From Theodoxus fluviatilis (Eukaryota > Mollusca > Gastropoda > Cycloneritida > Neritidae), in NCBI GenBank assembly GCA_034096865.1, contig JAWQFJ010000640.1, positions 79,501 to 143,500 of the forward strand: 64,000 nucleotides of DNA, in the 5' to 3' direction. A program made the position numbers and the translations under genes. The notes under the pieces were generated by a model. It had not been told where the DNA came from and did not search any database. It worked only from the letters and a program-made list of their open reading frames with translations. Each line of letters opens with the position of its first letter. Positions within the stretch are counted from its first letter, which is position 1. Shown here piece after piece: positions 34,869-46,415 of the stretch.

Positions 34869-35771
34869 TCAAGATGCAAGCGCTTGGTTCAAGTTTGTCT
34901 GGCAAGTTATGTTGGAGAGGACCTTCCCGTTGTTGCCCTGCACGCACACTCGACCGTCTATTGTCCACACCTTGCTAACCTTGCCGCTCGCTCGCAGGTC
35001 TCTCACAAATCGCAGGCGTGTCGCGGTGAGATCTTCAGAGATTGAAACTTCTGGTCTGGTTTTCCTCAAGTTCCTCTTAGCTCTCATGATGACCACCTTG
35101 TCCGTTCGTCTCACCACTCTGCAAATGATTGGTCGTGGCTTGTCTTGCCGTCTTCTTCCCACTCTATGGATCACGGAGAACTCGATGTCCTGTTCCATTC
35201 CCATCTCGCCAAGCAGCCTCTCAACCCGCTCCTGCAGCTCTTCGTCTGTCTCCCTCTCTTTCTCGGGGATTCCAAATATGCGGATATTTTCCCTGCGTTG
35301 ATACTGCTCCTGTTCGTCATCTTTCTGCCGCAGTTCTTCTATGGTTTTCGTCATGGCTCGAATGACTCCATCTTTCTCGCTCCCTTCTCTTTTTGCGGAC
35401 ATGAGCTGCTTTTCTAGTTCGTCATATTTTCTTTCGACGTCGAAGATTCTCGCTTCGAACCTCTCAAATCTTTTTTCAATTAGCTCGACGAGTCTTGACT
35501 CTAGGAGCTCGAAGCGTCTCGCAATCTCAGCCGATGTTTCAGCGAGGGCAGTTTTCACTTCGGCAGAGAATTCTGTCTGCCCTTGGTCGGACTGCACGGG
35601 TTTTTCTCGCTGCGGCGAGCTGCAGTTGCTTCTTGTCTTACTCGAGCCTGATTTTTTCATCTCGATTCTCGCTAATTCTAAATTTGAGCTTTCTCGGCTG
35701 ATTTTAGGAGCTGGCTGGGATCCTAGAAATGAATCATCCGATGACTCGTCACGGAGCTCCCTCTTGCTCAT
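34869..35771 (-). CDS. L1/Tx1 LINE ORF1 protein
   Basis: 300 residues from an ATG at 35771, beginning MSKRELRDESSDDSFLGSQP. A Ser-rich disordered head, then a coiled coil (about residues 75-150, Leu/Ile/Phe heptads rich in Glu, Lys and Arg), then RRENIRIFGIPEKERETDEE, the hallmark start of the L1 ORF1 RRM domain (Transposase_22 type), then a C-terminal domain with KPRPIICRVVRR and VSISEDLTATRLRF. It trimerises and binds element RNA in relatives. Intact. Confidence 0.88.
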   Translation of the reverse strand: MSKRELRDESSDDSFLGSQPAPKISRESSNLELARIEMKKSGSSKTRSNCSSPQREKPVQSDQGQTEFSAEVKTALAETSAEIARRFELLESRLVELIEKRFERFEARIFDVERKYDELEKQLMSAKREGSEKDGVIRAMTKTIEELRQKDDEQEQYQRRENIRIFGIPEKERETDEELQERVERLLGEMGMEQDIEFSVIHRVGRRRQDKPRPIICRVVRRTDKVVIMRAKRNLRKTRPEVSISEDLTATRLRFVRDLRASGKVSKVWTIDGRVCVQGNNGKVLSNITCQTNLNQALAS

Positions 35772-35869
35772 CACCGGCGGCCGTAACTACTGTCGCAGAC
35801 TATCTAGGCTTGTCAGGTGGAGCAAGACTCACACACGTCCGCTCTGCATGACTGCCGGAAGTCGAATCC

Positions 35870-35884
35870 GAGAATTCCCTTCTT
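35870..35884. repeat. Target-site duplication of the L1/Tx1 LINE, 5' side
   Basis: GAGAATTCCCTTCTT, matches 28160-28174. Confidence 0.85.
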
Positions 35885-35951
35885 GCTAGAGATATAATTG
35901 TTCTATAGATGCGGCGCTGACTTGCCAGCAGGGTGCGTGCACGCGGCTTGT

Positions 35952-36564
35952 CACGTTAAAAATCCCGCTCTAAAAATACATCCCGGCAAGATACTGTCAT
36001 TGGTCGATATTAATAGATCTGATGTCACTTTCGCGCCACAAGCTTATTTCGCCATGCTCATTGGACAGTTGGTTCGCGTCTTTCTACATTTGGATTTCAG
36101 AGGGTTTTCCAGGTCAATGGACGCTTTTCCCGATATCTATTAATAGTGGGGACGATTTTGTTGATCTCTGGCCACGTGTGAGTGTAACCGGAGATGGCCA
36201 GCACCGGCCTACAGACTCCCCGTGGTAACGGCCGGCTTAGCTTTGAAAATAGGTCAACCCCAGCGTGGGCCTGGAGTTCTGAGTTCTGCTGTCCAGACTC
36301 GCAGAACGGATACTGGTAACGGCCGCTACAAGAGCATAAATGCTGTTTTTATGCAAATCCCTCATGTTCACAACAATACTAAGTATAGAACCTCATCTAC
36401 TAGCCAGTTTAGCAGGTACCCCAAGAGAGTAACAAAAGCTGCGCCCCATGAACTGCTCAGAGAGCGGGGAAAGGGTGTGCAAATTTAGGCACACTCACCA
36501 AACACACAAATACACTCGCACACGTCGACTGCCGTTCTGCGAGAGAAGAGCTTGGAGGAAGAGA

Positions 36565-36597
<33 letters not shown>

Positions 36598-36801
36598 CGG
36601 CACGGGGGTGGGGAGGACGGGATGGGGGGGGGGGGGGGCCGGATGGGGGTGGGTGGGTAGCGGATAGCGGGAGCGGTGTCAATTGGTGCCTCAGGAGCTG
36701 GACAGCAGCAGTCACACACAGTTGCGTCCCTTGCTTTGGGTTTTCCAGATCTATTTAAGTATCTTGCCGGGATGTATTTTTAGAACGGGATTTTTAACGT
36801 G
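35952..36801. repeat. Inverted repeat pair, possible palindromic element
   Basis: 35952-35994 (CACGTTAAAAATCCCG, TCTAAAAATACATCCCGGCA...) is repeated inverted at 36759-36801, nearly exact over 43 bp; a weaker extension (TTAATAGATCTG) reaches 36022 and 36746. Between the arms there are no ORFs of note but a poly-G tract at 36570-36640. No clear target-site duplication. Confidence 0.75.
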
Positions 36802-38570
36802 AGGCTGGGGTTTGGCGGGAAGGAGGCACGCCCTGTGCCTGTGCAGGGAGAAGGTCGTATGCTAATGAGGCCTCCCGTAAGACGCGGCAGTCTATGTTTA
36901 GTACGGGGGGTCTATCCCCACCGAATGTCAACAAACCCTTTCCCAGCAGCAGAAGCTGTCTGCTACAGAAAATCTCTAGACTTTCGGTGTTGAGGGTTTT
37001 TATCAGGAAGTATCCCAAATTGATACTTGTTGTCCGTACAGTTGGTCCTTGGGGCTAATGGAGGATTTTTAGTATACTTCTCTCAGTTTCAGTAGTTTGA
37101 TGGACTTAGGACATAGTTTTGGAACCAATGATGAAGACGTGATGTATTGTACTGATTATTGTTATTCTCATGGTTTTGTGTGTGACCGAGCTGAGTTATC
37201 ATTTTGTGTTTACAATGGGATTATTGGCATTTCACAGGGATGACGCTGACATTTGTGTAGCAGAGCAAGCCTAATGCACTGGTGTGAGCAGTCCTGAGGT
37301 TTGTGGGATTAGGCCTTACCCTGTTCTTGTTACCCTGAGTCATGTGTTAATTTGTAATTTTGTTATGATTTTATGCTGAAGTCTTGCAGTATTTTGGACT
37401 TTAACATTGTTTATATGATTAACTGTTGTTTGTAATCATTCCTTTGTGAATGACCGTAGTGGACTCCCATGATGTTAGTCCTGCTTATATCGGTTTTATG
37501 ACATTAATTGATTTATGTTCTGTAGCTTTTGCATAGTGCCTAGACTGTTTGTATTCTTGTTAATTATTTTCTCAGGATTTTACGGGTTAGACCCCATGTC
37601 ATTCTCCTACTGAATGGTACTACATCGGCAGAGGTGTGTATTCAATGTATCAACAGTATTTTTATGTGTGTTTGTAGTCATTTTACTCATTATTGCTGTA
37701 TTATGATTACAGGTTGGTTGTAATAAAGAGAAGAAATGATGCAGTGAGTGCGGTTGTCCCTCTACTCTCGCTTCTTCTCGTCTCTTTCTGTCGAACATCC
37801 GGTCACACTATCATGAAATGTTTGTCTCTCAGACTGTCAGAGGAAAGTCAAAATTTGTCCGAAGGAATACTCCCCTCTGAGTTGAGGGTAAAAATAGACT
37901 CGCCGTCTCTCCAAGCGATTCGTTAGAGGTGAATAACCAGGGAAAGTGTGACTTGATATGCGCTCACACTAACCTATTCTAGTTTTCGTGGTCAGTGCCC
38001 TTACTTACATAGCCCACAAAGGCTGAAAGGCCGTAAAACTCACTCCTCCGAAGGAAAGCTTCCAAATAATACAATTCATGACAACTGAGAATCATGTACG
38101 GTGAATATACAAAGTATTAGCACTGCTATAATGAAACTTCAACAGGAAACGGTTTGCCACACGTGAAACGAAGCAAGGATGATTTTCTGTACAAAAGGAA
38201 AAAGTGCAACGAACGTGTGTCCTGCAAGCACGTTACTCAAGACAATCTCCCCGTGACGCAGAGAATGAATGCAATGCATTTGACATAGGTAATCTTTGAT
38301 GCACAATACAGAGAATCATGGAAAAAACGCATATGAAAAGAAACTACGATATCAACCATTCTGTCATGGAGGGACTTGTGAATCTTTTGCGCACTTTATG
38401 CAAACGACGCTTTATGTCCAACTTGCCATATATAGGGATGTGTCTGTTTGCACGCGCAGACGATACAACATAGCCATGCAATACACAAACACACATGTAC
38501 AAACACAAGCATGCACGCACAAACACACTTACATGCACACATGTACACATACACACATGCACTCGCGCGC

Positions 38571-38574
<4 letters not shown>
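36802..38574. other. Non-coding stretch
   Basis: T/G-rich from 37020 to 37730 with a GTAATAAAG near 37720, reminiscent of a 3' UTR on the plus strand but with no coding exon attached. 38001-38040 is another copy of the dispersed tail (TTACATAGCCCACAAAGGCT, GGCCGTAAAACT). Otherwise nothing recognised. Confidence 0.4.

Positions 38575-38636
<62 letters not shown>
38575..38636. repeat. CA microsatellite
   Basis: About 30 CA units after degenerate CA-rich DNA from 38478. Confidence 0.95.
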
Positions 38637-38638
<2 letters not shown>

Positions 38639-38790
38639 ACATAAATCAACGCAGCATGGATCGTGTGAGGGTATATTACCATATAAAGAGACGCAAGCAG
38701 ACATCCCCCCACCCACCTCCAAAAGGAGAATAGAACCATATTATTTCCCTTCGAACTGCCGCCGAACGAGTCAACGAGGGTTCCACTTAC

Positions 38791-38845
38791 GAAAAATGGC
38801 AACTGCGCACAAGAAAGCGATAAAGAATTTGTCGAGTTCATCCAT
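38791..38845 (-). CDS. Possible first exon of an unknown minus-strand gene
   Basis: An ATG at 38845 (AAGATGG, good context) opens MDELDKFFIAFLCAVAIF, 18 codons and one base, directly followed by a consensus donor (C|GTAAGT). The hydrophobic run resembles a signal peptide or membrane anchor. The DNA upstream has promoter-like sites. No second exon in phase 1 could be identified in the 38.7-36.8 kb stretch, so the gene remains hypothetical. Confidence 0.3.
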
Positions 38846-38930
38846 CTTCTTCGAACTCACGGACACGCGACTACAACATGCCGAGATTGAAAAACTAAAG
38901 GTTAATGACGTAGAGCTGTAAGTCGCCCAG

Positions 38931-38970
38931 TGACGTCACTATGGCTGCGGTCCAAGGAGCCAATCAGAGG
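38931..38970 (-). promoter_or_regulatory. Possible promoter with CRE and CCAAT box
   Basis: A full TGACGTCA at 38931-38938 and an ATTGGCT (CCAAT) at about 38959-38966, 90-120 bp upstream of the ATG at 38845, the usual order and spacing for housekeeping-type promoters. Supported by motif only. Confidence 0.35.
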
Positions 38971-39375
38971 AGTTCATATTTGACAGCGACTTGGGACTAA
39001 ATGGTTTGTGTGCGCTACTTCAGAATCCCCCTGAAACAGCTGGTTGTTCGCACTTGAATTCGAAACGATAAGGTTCATTTTATACTTTCTTGACACAACA
39101 AGGTCAGCTTAAAAAATGTAAATTACTATGTGGAGAGTATGAAACTTCCTGAAAAGCGGGACCGTTGTCGGTCTTCAGTGGAAGATCCCTCCGTCTTCCT
39201 GACACTCTGGGGGCGGGGATGAGGGTGGGGGGTGGGGGTGGGGGGAGGGGGTGGGGGGAGCACACCTGGACCAGGGCTACAGCCGTCTAAAGGGTCCACG
39301 CACAAATGGTGATCTGCCTTGTAAAACAGTAGACAGGAAGGAGACGGAACTGCCTGTCGTATTGTCACACCCCAC

Positions 39376-39672
39376 GGACTACCCCTTGGATACCCTGCAC
39401 TGCATCCTCTTCATCCAGATCCAGCAGGAAGCCCTCTCGGTTGCTTCAGCCATGGTCCTCAGGTACTTTGTTTGCTGCCTCTTTAGGAGGCCGAGCTGCG
39501 TGCAGATTTTATGCCAGGAGTATCCCACGAAACCAATCTCTGCTGCGAGCGAGCACTGTGGTTCTGAACCCGCGGATGGCCGTTTAATGCCAACCTCATC
39601 AGGACCCGTATGCACGAGAAGAAAGTAACGTCTTACTTCTGGAGTAAGTGAAACCCTGGCTGACGGGCTCAC
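39376..39672 (-). pseudogene. LINE C-terminal fragment
   Basis: A 97-codon frame whose middle reads SLAAEIGFVGYS, then ICTQLGLLKRQQTKYLRT and AEATERASCWIWMKR. This pattern (E-hydrophobic-G-x-x-G, L-x-x-LG, A-x-x-x-S-x-W-x-W-x-KR) resembles the C-terminal end of pol proteins of some LINEs. No reverse transcriptase core is next to it. Fragment, dead. Confidence 0.4.
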
Positions 39673-40440
39673 GTCGTCAGTTCAGTCTGGGGCGGCCCAA
39701 AGCACGAGGGAGTACTCAAGATGGTGGGTTTCTCAGGACTATTAATATGTCGTCTAAAAGGCATTTCCCGTCTTTTCAAATTAAACAATAGCTGTAACCA
39801 TACCCAACGTCCCGTCATCAAGTTCTCGCGATAAATTCATTTCCAAAACCAGATACTTCCTGCTTCTTGATACCGAGTGCTGTATGATTACTACGATTAC
39901 TTAAACATTAATACCGGAAACGCCCTTCGGATTGCTTTGGATTGCATATCCACAGTCTGGGAAACCCATTTTGTAGGCAGAGCTCGCAAGGATGCAGGTC
40001 CAAGCACCCATCGCAGGTGGCCTGCAATGCAAACTATGCCCAACAAGTAACGAAAGGCTCACTGTGGGTTGGAGGTTAGAAAAGACCCACCACGTATCCC
40101 TATGCATTTCGTAAGAAACGAATAAATAGGGGAAAAGAAAGTATTTGAACAGTATGTACATGACTTGGGATGGTTGAAGCTAAGAGCAGCGGGACGAGTG
40201 GGCAAATTTAGCAATGCAAAGTACAGTTCTCCTAACAATGGATCACTACAACACAAAATGTAGTCTCACAAGAAGGTAATGAAGAAGCGATTAAACAGAA
40301 GTGGTCAAGATTTTACAAAGTGTGACTTAAATGGTTTCACGTATCTCTATTATAAGCTGCTTTCACGGGGACTTGGAATGTTACGATACATTGTATGTAA
40401 TTCCTTGTGAGAATGAGTGAAGCTTGACTTGCTTTTTTAT
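39673..40440. other. Dispersed repeat remnants
   Basis: 40063-40131 (GTGGGTTGGAGGTTAGAAAA, ATTTCGTAAGAAACGAATAA) is the second copy of the repeat at 17131-17202. Nothing else recognised. Confidence 0.5.
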
Positions 40441-40740
40441 TTTTAGCAGCTCTACTGATTTTACGATTAATGGCGTAACATATTCTACAGAGGCTAATAG
40501 GCCATAAAATTATAGTCATTCATTCATTCATTCATTCATTCATTCATTCATTCATTCATTCATTCATTCATTCATTCATTCATTCATTCATTCATTCATT
40601 CATTCATTCATTCATTCATTCATTCATTCATCCATCCATCCATTCATTCATTCATTCATTCATTCATTCGTTTGTTCGTTCGTTCGTTCATTCATTCATC
40701 TATTCATTCAGCCATCCATTCATTCATTCATACTCAGTAT
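40441..40740 (+). repeat. Dispersed 3' tail followed by a CATT microsatellite
   Basis: 40465-40512 carries ACAGAGGCTAATAGGCCATA-AAATTA, then about 210 bp of CATT units with CATC and GTTC variants. The order (hairpin-like GCTAATAGGC, then tetranucleotide tail) fits the 3' end of a SINE mobilised by a CR1/L2-type LINE. Confidence 0.85.
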
Positions 40741-41310
40741 CTCTCCTACTTAAATAGGTGTATGAGGTTTCCTTTTGAACATTTTGGCTGCGTGTGGCCT
40801 TCAAAGGTCGAGAGGTTGTACAACCTACCCCACCCCTCTCTCCCTTCTACCCACACACGAACGCATTCACTGATGCATGCACATGTGGACGCGTGCGTGC
40901 ACACACCTATATGCATGGACACAACACCTGAACTATCTTTATGTTTTCCCCTCCTTTCGTTATTCGGCAAAATATCTCTTAAAGTTCAAAACTGATACTA
41001 TTGAAATTTGGTGGAACATGAGGGCTTTTACCCAAGGAACAATCCTTTCAATTACATTTTTTATTTTTAAAGTTGATTCATAAAGAGATTTCATCACACG
41101 ACACGAAATATATCGCGATGAGCGTTCTCCCACCAGAATCGCATCGCGAGATATCTCGCGATGCCCTTGCAAATTTCTCCCTTTTGCTATAACGGGCCAA
41201 AGGAGGTAAATCTTGTTAGCCTTTATAGCTGAAGGAATTTGCATGCAGATTTACTTCCCTTTATGAACTCTTTTCGACTAATGATCAGTAATTGTAACCT
41301 TTGTGCCTGT
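40741..41310. other. No feature recognised
   Basis: AT-rich; a few CGCGATATC-type palindromes near 41110-41165. Confidence 0.4.
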
Positions 41311-41323
41311 GGTGTGTGTGTGT

Positions 41324-41391
<68 letters not shown>
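41311..41391. repeat. TG microsatellite
   Basis: About 40 TG units with one TA interruption. Confidence 0.95.
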
Positions 41392-41392
<1 letters not shown>

Positions 41393-41874
41393 GACAAAAA
41401 GGCGGGAAAGCGTACTGCAAAACGTTTGTTCTTTCAATTCCATGAACATATACTTTGATTTGGTTGATTGCTAGCTTCCAACTGCTTGTATTTGTCTGTA
41501 CTAAATGTTTATATACATTTGCATTAGTTGTATATTGACATTTAAAGTTTCTCATTTTCTATGCGCCTGTGCGCTTCCCATACCAGCTAGTAAACTGTGG
41601 GGGTTTTTTCGTCTACTTTTTCATTTTTGCGCATGTACACACTCAATTCTATGATGTGTAATTCATAATTAGCATTTTTAGTCCCTTAGATCATTTTTTG
41701 AATGTAATGAGTAAAAAACAAACTTTCATTTGAGATATAATTAGTCTTGTTATCTTATGCCTTTGTATCTTTATTATATTTTTGAAAATGCATGAAAAAC
41801 TTGCGATCCCGGAGAACGATCACAATATTTAGCCACGACTCCAGATGACGTCAAACATCATTCTGCCAGTATAT

Positions 41875-42797
41875 CCCTGCGTTCCGTTGCACTCTGCTTC
41901 ATCTCTGCTATCGTGTAGCAGCCTCAAGAGTTTTGATTGGTTGGTTTTATTTAATAACTTTTAAAGCACATTATCATTAAAAGTATAGGGTTTTGGGGGC
42001 CCTCTTTGAATACACGAATCCCCAATATTATTTTACACTCACATTTATCACTCTTGATCGAAGAAACGACTAAATAAAAGTATTAGGGTCGAAAATCATT
42101 CATACACAATCTTTGGTGACGTTTCAGCCAGTGGCAGAGGTCAACTTCCTGTCAAGGTCGCGCAGCAGCTCGAGCGCCTCAGAAGGAGCTCTAACTGCTT
42201 CACACTAGAGTGCGCCACCTGCTGTGCCTAGCAACAATGAAGCTACAGAACTCATAGCCGCATTTGATTGGCTCATACTAAACAGAACTAATTGGAAGTC
42301 AATCTACGGACTTGCACGGTAAACATGCTTCGAACCATGGAGTTTACATACCATGGAAGTGGCAAACGTGCCGATTGCTGTCAAATTTCGAAGAAATAAA
42401 TGTTTTCGTGCTCTCATCACCGTGGCAGAGTGGATTGTATGTCGGTTTGATATCTGTGGTAATCGTCGGCATTTATACCCATGAGAGTAACGATTTAGCA
42501 GACGACACACGTTTTGGGATTCCCTTGACCTTCCTCTATGACTGGTGATGGTTATCTCCCTTTTGTTATTAATGGATTTTTCGATCCTAATGCTTTTATG
42601 AAGTTGTCTATTCGATCAAGAGGGATATAAATGAATGTGAACTTATTTAGGGGATCCATGTATCCAAAGAGGGCCTCCAAAACCCTCTACTTTTAATGGT
42701 AACGTGCTTTTAAAATAATTAATGAAACCGACCAATCGAAACTCCTGAGCCTGCTACACCATAGCAGAGATGAAGCAGAGTGCAACGGAACGCAGGG
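41875..42797. mobile_element. Foldback-type element with about 230-bp inverted arms
   Basis: The ends CCCTGCGTTCCGTTGCACTC and its reverse complement start arms that can be followed for about 230 bp inward (left to about 42105, right from about 42567) with an estimated three quarters identity and small gaps; the outer 60 bp are nearly exact. Shared blocks include GCTTCATCTCTGCTAT, CATTAAAAGTA-AGGGTTTTG and CTCTTGATCGAA. The 460-bp centre codes for nothing clear. It has GTGCCTAGCAAC at about 42226, close to an RFX X-box, and GATTGGCT. No convincing target-site duplication. Confidence 0.8.
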
Positions 42798-43112
42798 TAA
42801 GTGTCCCACACGCAGAGACCACTAGCAGACGCTAAATGAACTAAACTTCGCAGCGTCAGGTCTGGCTAGCAGATTATGCTGCCTGAATTATACAGGCCAT
42901 GGAAGAGAAATGTTACCTTCCTTGGTGGAGTTGGCGCTCTTAGTGCCTTCTAGTTATCAACAGTTATTGCTGCACTGATTCCAGGACTTCTCTGAATGCC
43001 TTCGCAAGGTTGGGCGGGTTTCTCTTATGTATTGCGGCTGCTATTAACCCTGGTAAGAAGCTTAACTAAATACTGGCAAATAAGCAGCACATTTCACACG
43101 ACAGAGAGGCAG

Positions 43113-43222
43113 ACGGACGGACGGACGGACGGACGGACGGACAGAAGGACGGACAGAAGGACGGACGGACAGAAGGACGGACGGACAGACAGACAGACAG
43201 ACACACAGACACACAGACAGGC

Positions 43223-43275
<53 letters not shown>

Positions 43276-43504
43276 CACAGACAGACAGACACACAGACAC
43301 ACAGAAAGACACACAGACACACAGACAGACTCACAGACAGACACACAGACAGACAGACAGACACACACAGAGACAGACAGACAGACGGACAGACATACAG
43401 ACGGACAGACAGAAAGGCACACAGACAGACAGACAAACAGACAGACACACAGACAGACACACACAGACAGACAGACAGACACACAGACAGGCAGACAGAC
43501 AGGC

Positions 43505-43557
<53 letters not shown>

Positions 43558-43846
43558 CACAGACAGACAGACAGACACACAGACACACAGACAGACAGAC
43601 ACACAGACACACAGAAAGACACACAGACACACAGACAGACTCACAGACAGACACACAGACAGACAGACAGACACACACAGAGACAGACAGACAGACGGAC
43701 AGACATACAGACGGACAGACAGAAAGGCACACAGACAGACAGACAAACAGACAGACACACAGACAGACACACACACAGACAGACAGACAGACAGACAGAC
43801 AGACTGACAGGCTGACAGACAGACACTCACACAGACAGACAGACAT

Positions 43847-43896
<50 letters not shown>

Positions 43897-44085
43897 GGAC
43901 ACAGACACAGACACACAGACTGACGGACGGACGGACGGACGGACGGACGGACAGACGGACAGAGATAGAGACATAGAGATAACGAGAGATATACAGAAAG
44001 AGATATAGACAGACAGAGACACACATATAGACACAGATAGACAGAGACAGACAGACAGACAGACAGACGGACGGACGGACGAACG

Positions 44086-44129
<44 letters not shown>

Positions 44130-44162
44130 GAGAGAGAGATAGAGAGAGAGGGGGGGGGGGGT
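43113..44162. repeat. CAGA/CGGA/CACA tetranucleotide array ending in GA and poly-G
   Basis: About 1 kb. CAGA dominates; GGAC units mark both ends; CACA pairs are interspersed. A segment of about 190 bp starting near 43280 recurs near 43590 with the same rare variants (ACAGAAAGAC, GACATACAGACGG, AGAAAGGCAC), offset about 310 bp. The 444-codon Cys/Val/Ser-rich translation is an artefact. Confidence 0.95.
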
Positions 44163-46415
44163 TGGGAGAGAAGAAGGGAGGGAGGGAGAGATAGAGGTGG
44201 GGTGTAGAGTGGCTTGTGGAACGTGGGATTAAAATAAGGTTGGGCTGGGGCCAAGGAAGTGTGTGTAGAAAGTTGAGTGTAGGCCGGGTGACTGTGCAAT
44301 GAGGAATGTGGGTGGAATGGGGTGGGGGTGGGGTGGGTGGGGGATGGATGCGGATGAGCAGGGGGGACGAGGGGGGGGGGGGGAGGGAGGGGGGATGCAA
44401 CGTGGTGGAGAGTGAAAATAAGGGGTCGAGATGAGCAAGATTAAAGGTGAAACATCATAATTTATGTGTAATGTGTATCGTGATGCTGGGTTGTGGGATA
44501 TAGCTGAAGTGCATGGGGTTGAGACAATGGGCCTGCAGATAGGAACGACGGTGTAGGTGGTGGTGGTGGATGTGGGCGGAAGGGGGTGGGGATGGGATAC
44601 TGAGGTGTAGGCTGGAAGTGTGGCGAGCTGGATAGGAATACCACGCGCGATTTGGGTTTGTGGGAATAACTTCCTTAGGCTACACTAGTGGACTCGTCCT
44701 AGGAGAGGGGTGCGGATCACAAAATCCGGAGGGCCACAGCATCTCATTCAGGGCGTTTATGCTCAGAACAAGGCCGCATCACCCTGCCGACTGCCGCAAA
44801 TGTAACAGTTTGGACCAAACCCTGCCAACAGCGCCTTTGTGCACCATCCCACCCCCCACCCCGTATATTCGCTGTCTTTCCCATATCTCTTACCTCGGAC
44901 GAATCTCCTCGTGTGGCCCGCCCGAGGAAGCCCTTCAGGTTTGGGACGTTGAAATAGTGTTAATTAAGCAGCAGGCAGCTCTGGTAAACTGTGTCCGATG
45001 CAAGAACAACAAACAAGACGTAACAATCATTGCAACAGAACTTCATTGAGCCGTTTGCAGTGCCTACGACTTCCGTAATCAGCTTGCCAGAAGAAAGCAT
45101 GCAGTCGGTACGAATAGCATTACAAATGGGGGGAATGCATAACTAAGGCATCCGTGGCAAAAAAAACCAAACGACAGCACATCTCGTAACTTTAAAAGAT
45201 AATTGAATAAAACACCTATGTAACTTTCTTACAGGACATTGCCCGCCTTTCATAATATGAGTGTGACAAAGAATCGACGATTTCGTGACTGCAGGTAGTG
45301 TGCAAGTTCATTTTTATTACTTACAGTGCACAGGAACATCTTTTATGGACGTTCCATGTTTGTTCTAAGCGTGCGACTCGATTGCAGATGTACCACATGA
45401 AAGGAAGCTTCGCTAAAATTGCTTCGCATCAAACTGTTCATCCTAAGGTCATACAGGTCGATGAAAATCCTCCTTATCTATCAAATTCGCTTTTTGAGGA
45501 TGAGATGAATATTAGCTCCACATCTGAGTAGGTTCCACCTCCTTCTTCGAACGTCACACAACGAACGACATCAAGGAACAACCAGTGACAAAAAAATCTG
45601 AACGATACATGGCCTTTAAGAAAAAAGTGGAAAAGATACACGCGCAACTTTAGTAGCCAGAGCGCGCCACAAACGTTTGCTGAAACTAATGTGCAAGATT
45701 TTTTTTAAATCGACATTAACTGAACTGCAATGAAACGTATTTGCCTTGCAGTCATTCGTGCCGAGAACAAACTTACATTGGCCAGCTCTACGAAAGAAAG
45801 TGATCATCATGAACGGCTTTCCTTCTCTAGAACCGTTAAACCTCATCAACGTACACACTGTCTCTTGGATCGTCGTTGCGGCTATTCCTGCATTTCAGTG
45901 CAGTGACTATTATCTCAAAGAGCAATTATACGAAAAGGCTAACATCATGTTTTAGTCCTGAGGCCAAGCGGCTCTATCAGCCCTAGAAAAAGGAAGTGTC
46001 GGCTACAAGTTTAGACCAAAATGTTTTGACATATTTTGAAAGAAGACACCTAGTACATGACATTTTGAGAGACTATAACTTTGGGTAGAATCTAAATAAT
46101 GAGATTTTTCTGTTTTTGAAATTCGTTTTTCACGCAAACAGGTAAAAAGAAAAAAAATTGTGTTTTAACTTTTTTATTTTCCCCGACTAAAGAAAGTAGG
46201 CATGTTCAAATATTACAATAATTCATGTATTGGAGTATGTTAGTGATTTAGGTTTAGTAAGCAATTAATTAAGAATAAAAAACTTGTTTTACTCAAATCA
46301 TTTGAGTTGCCTCCCTTGATAGTCAACATACGTAGCAATGTGCACACACCACCACCTAATGCTTATGCACATCTCTTGGTTGCACAATCTCCACACAAAC
46401 ACAATACTGTTGAAA
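44163..46415. other. Non-coding stretch
   Basis: 44163-44600 is G-rich (GGGTGGGG). A 129-codon frame at 44660-45049 has no recognisable domain. No splice chain found. Confidence 0.4.

Larger units (their letters stand above)
28175..35869 (-). mobile_element. Full-length L1/Tx1-type LINE
   Basis: 7.7 kb element on the minus strand. From 5' to 3': about 98 bp of leader, ORF1 (35771-34869), a 2.5-kb spacer (34868-32370), ORF2 endonuclease and reverse transcriptase (32369-29892), ORF2 C-terminus after one frameshift (29938-28643), 3' UTR with a G-rich tract, AATAAA near 28226-28221 and a poly(A) tail. A 15-bp duplication flanks it, as left by target-primed reverse transcription, so both ORFs came in as one insertion. 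The long tail, exact duplication and near-intact ORFs indicate a recent event. Confidence 0.88.

Noticed and set aside
43066..44400. 444-codon Cys/Val/Ser-rich frame, toxin-like look
   Set aside because: Product of the CAGA repeat read on the minus strand; no signal peptide or stable cysteine framework.
44660..45049. 129-codon plus-strand frame
   Set aside because: No recognisable motifs and no supporting splice sites; kept only as part of a non-coding stretch.
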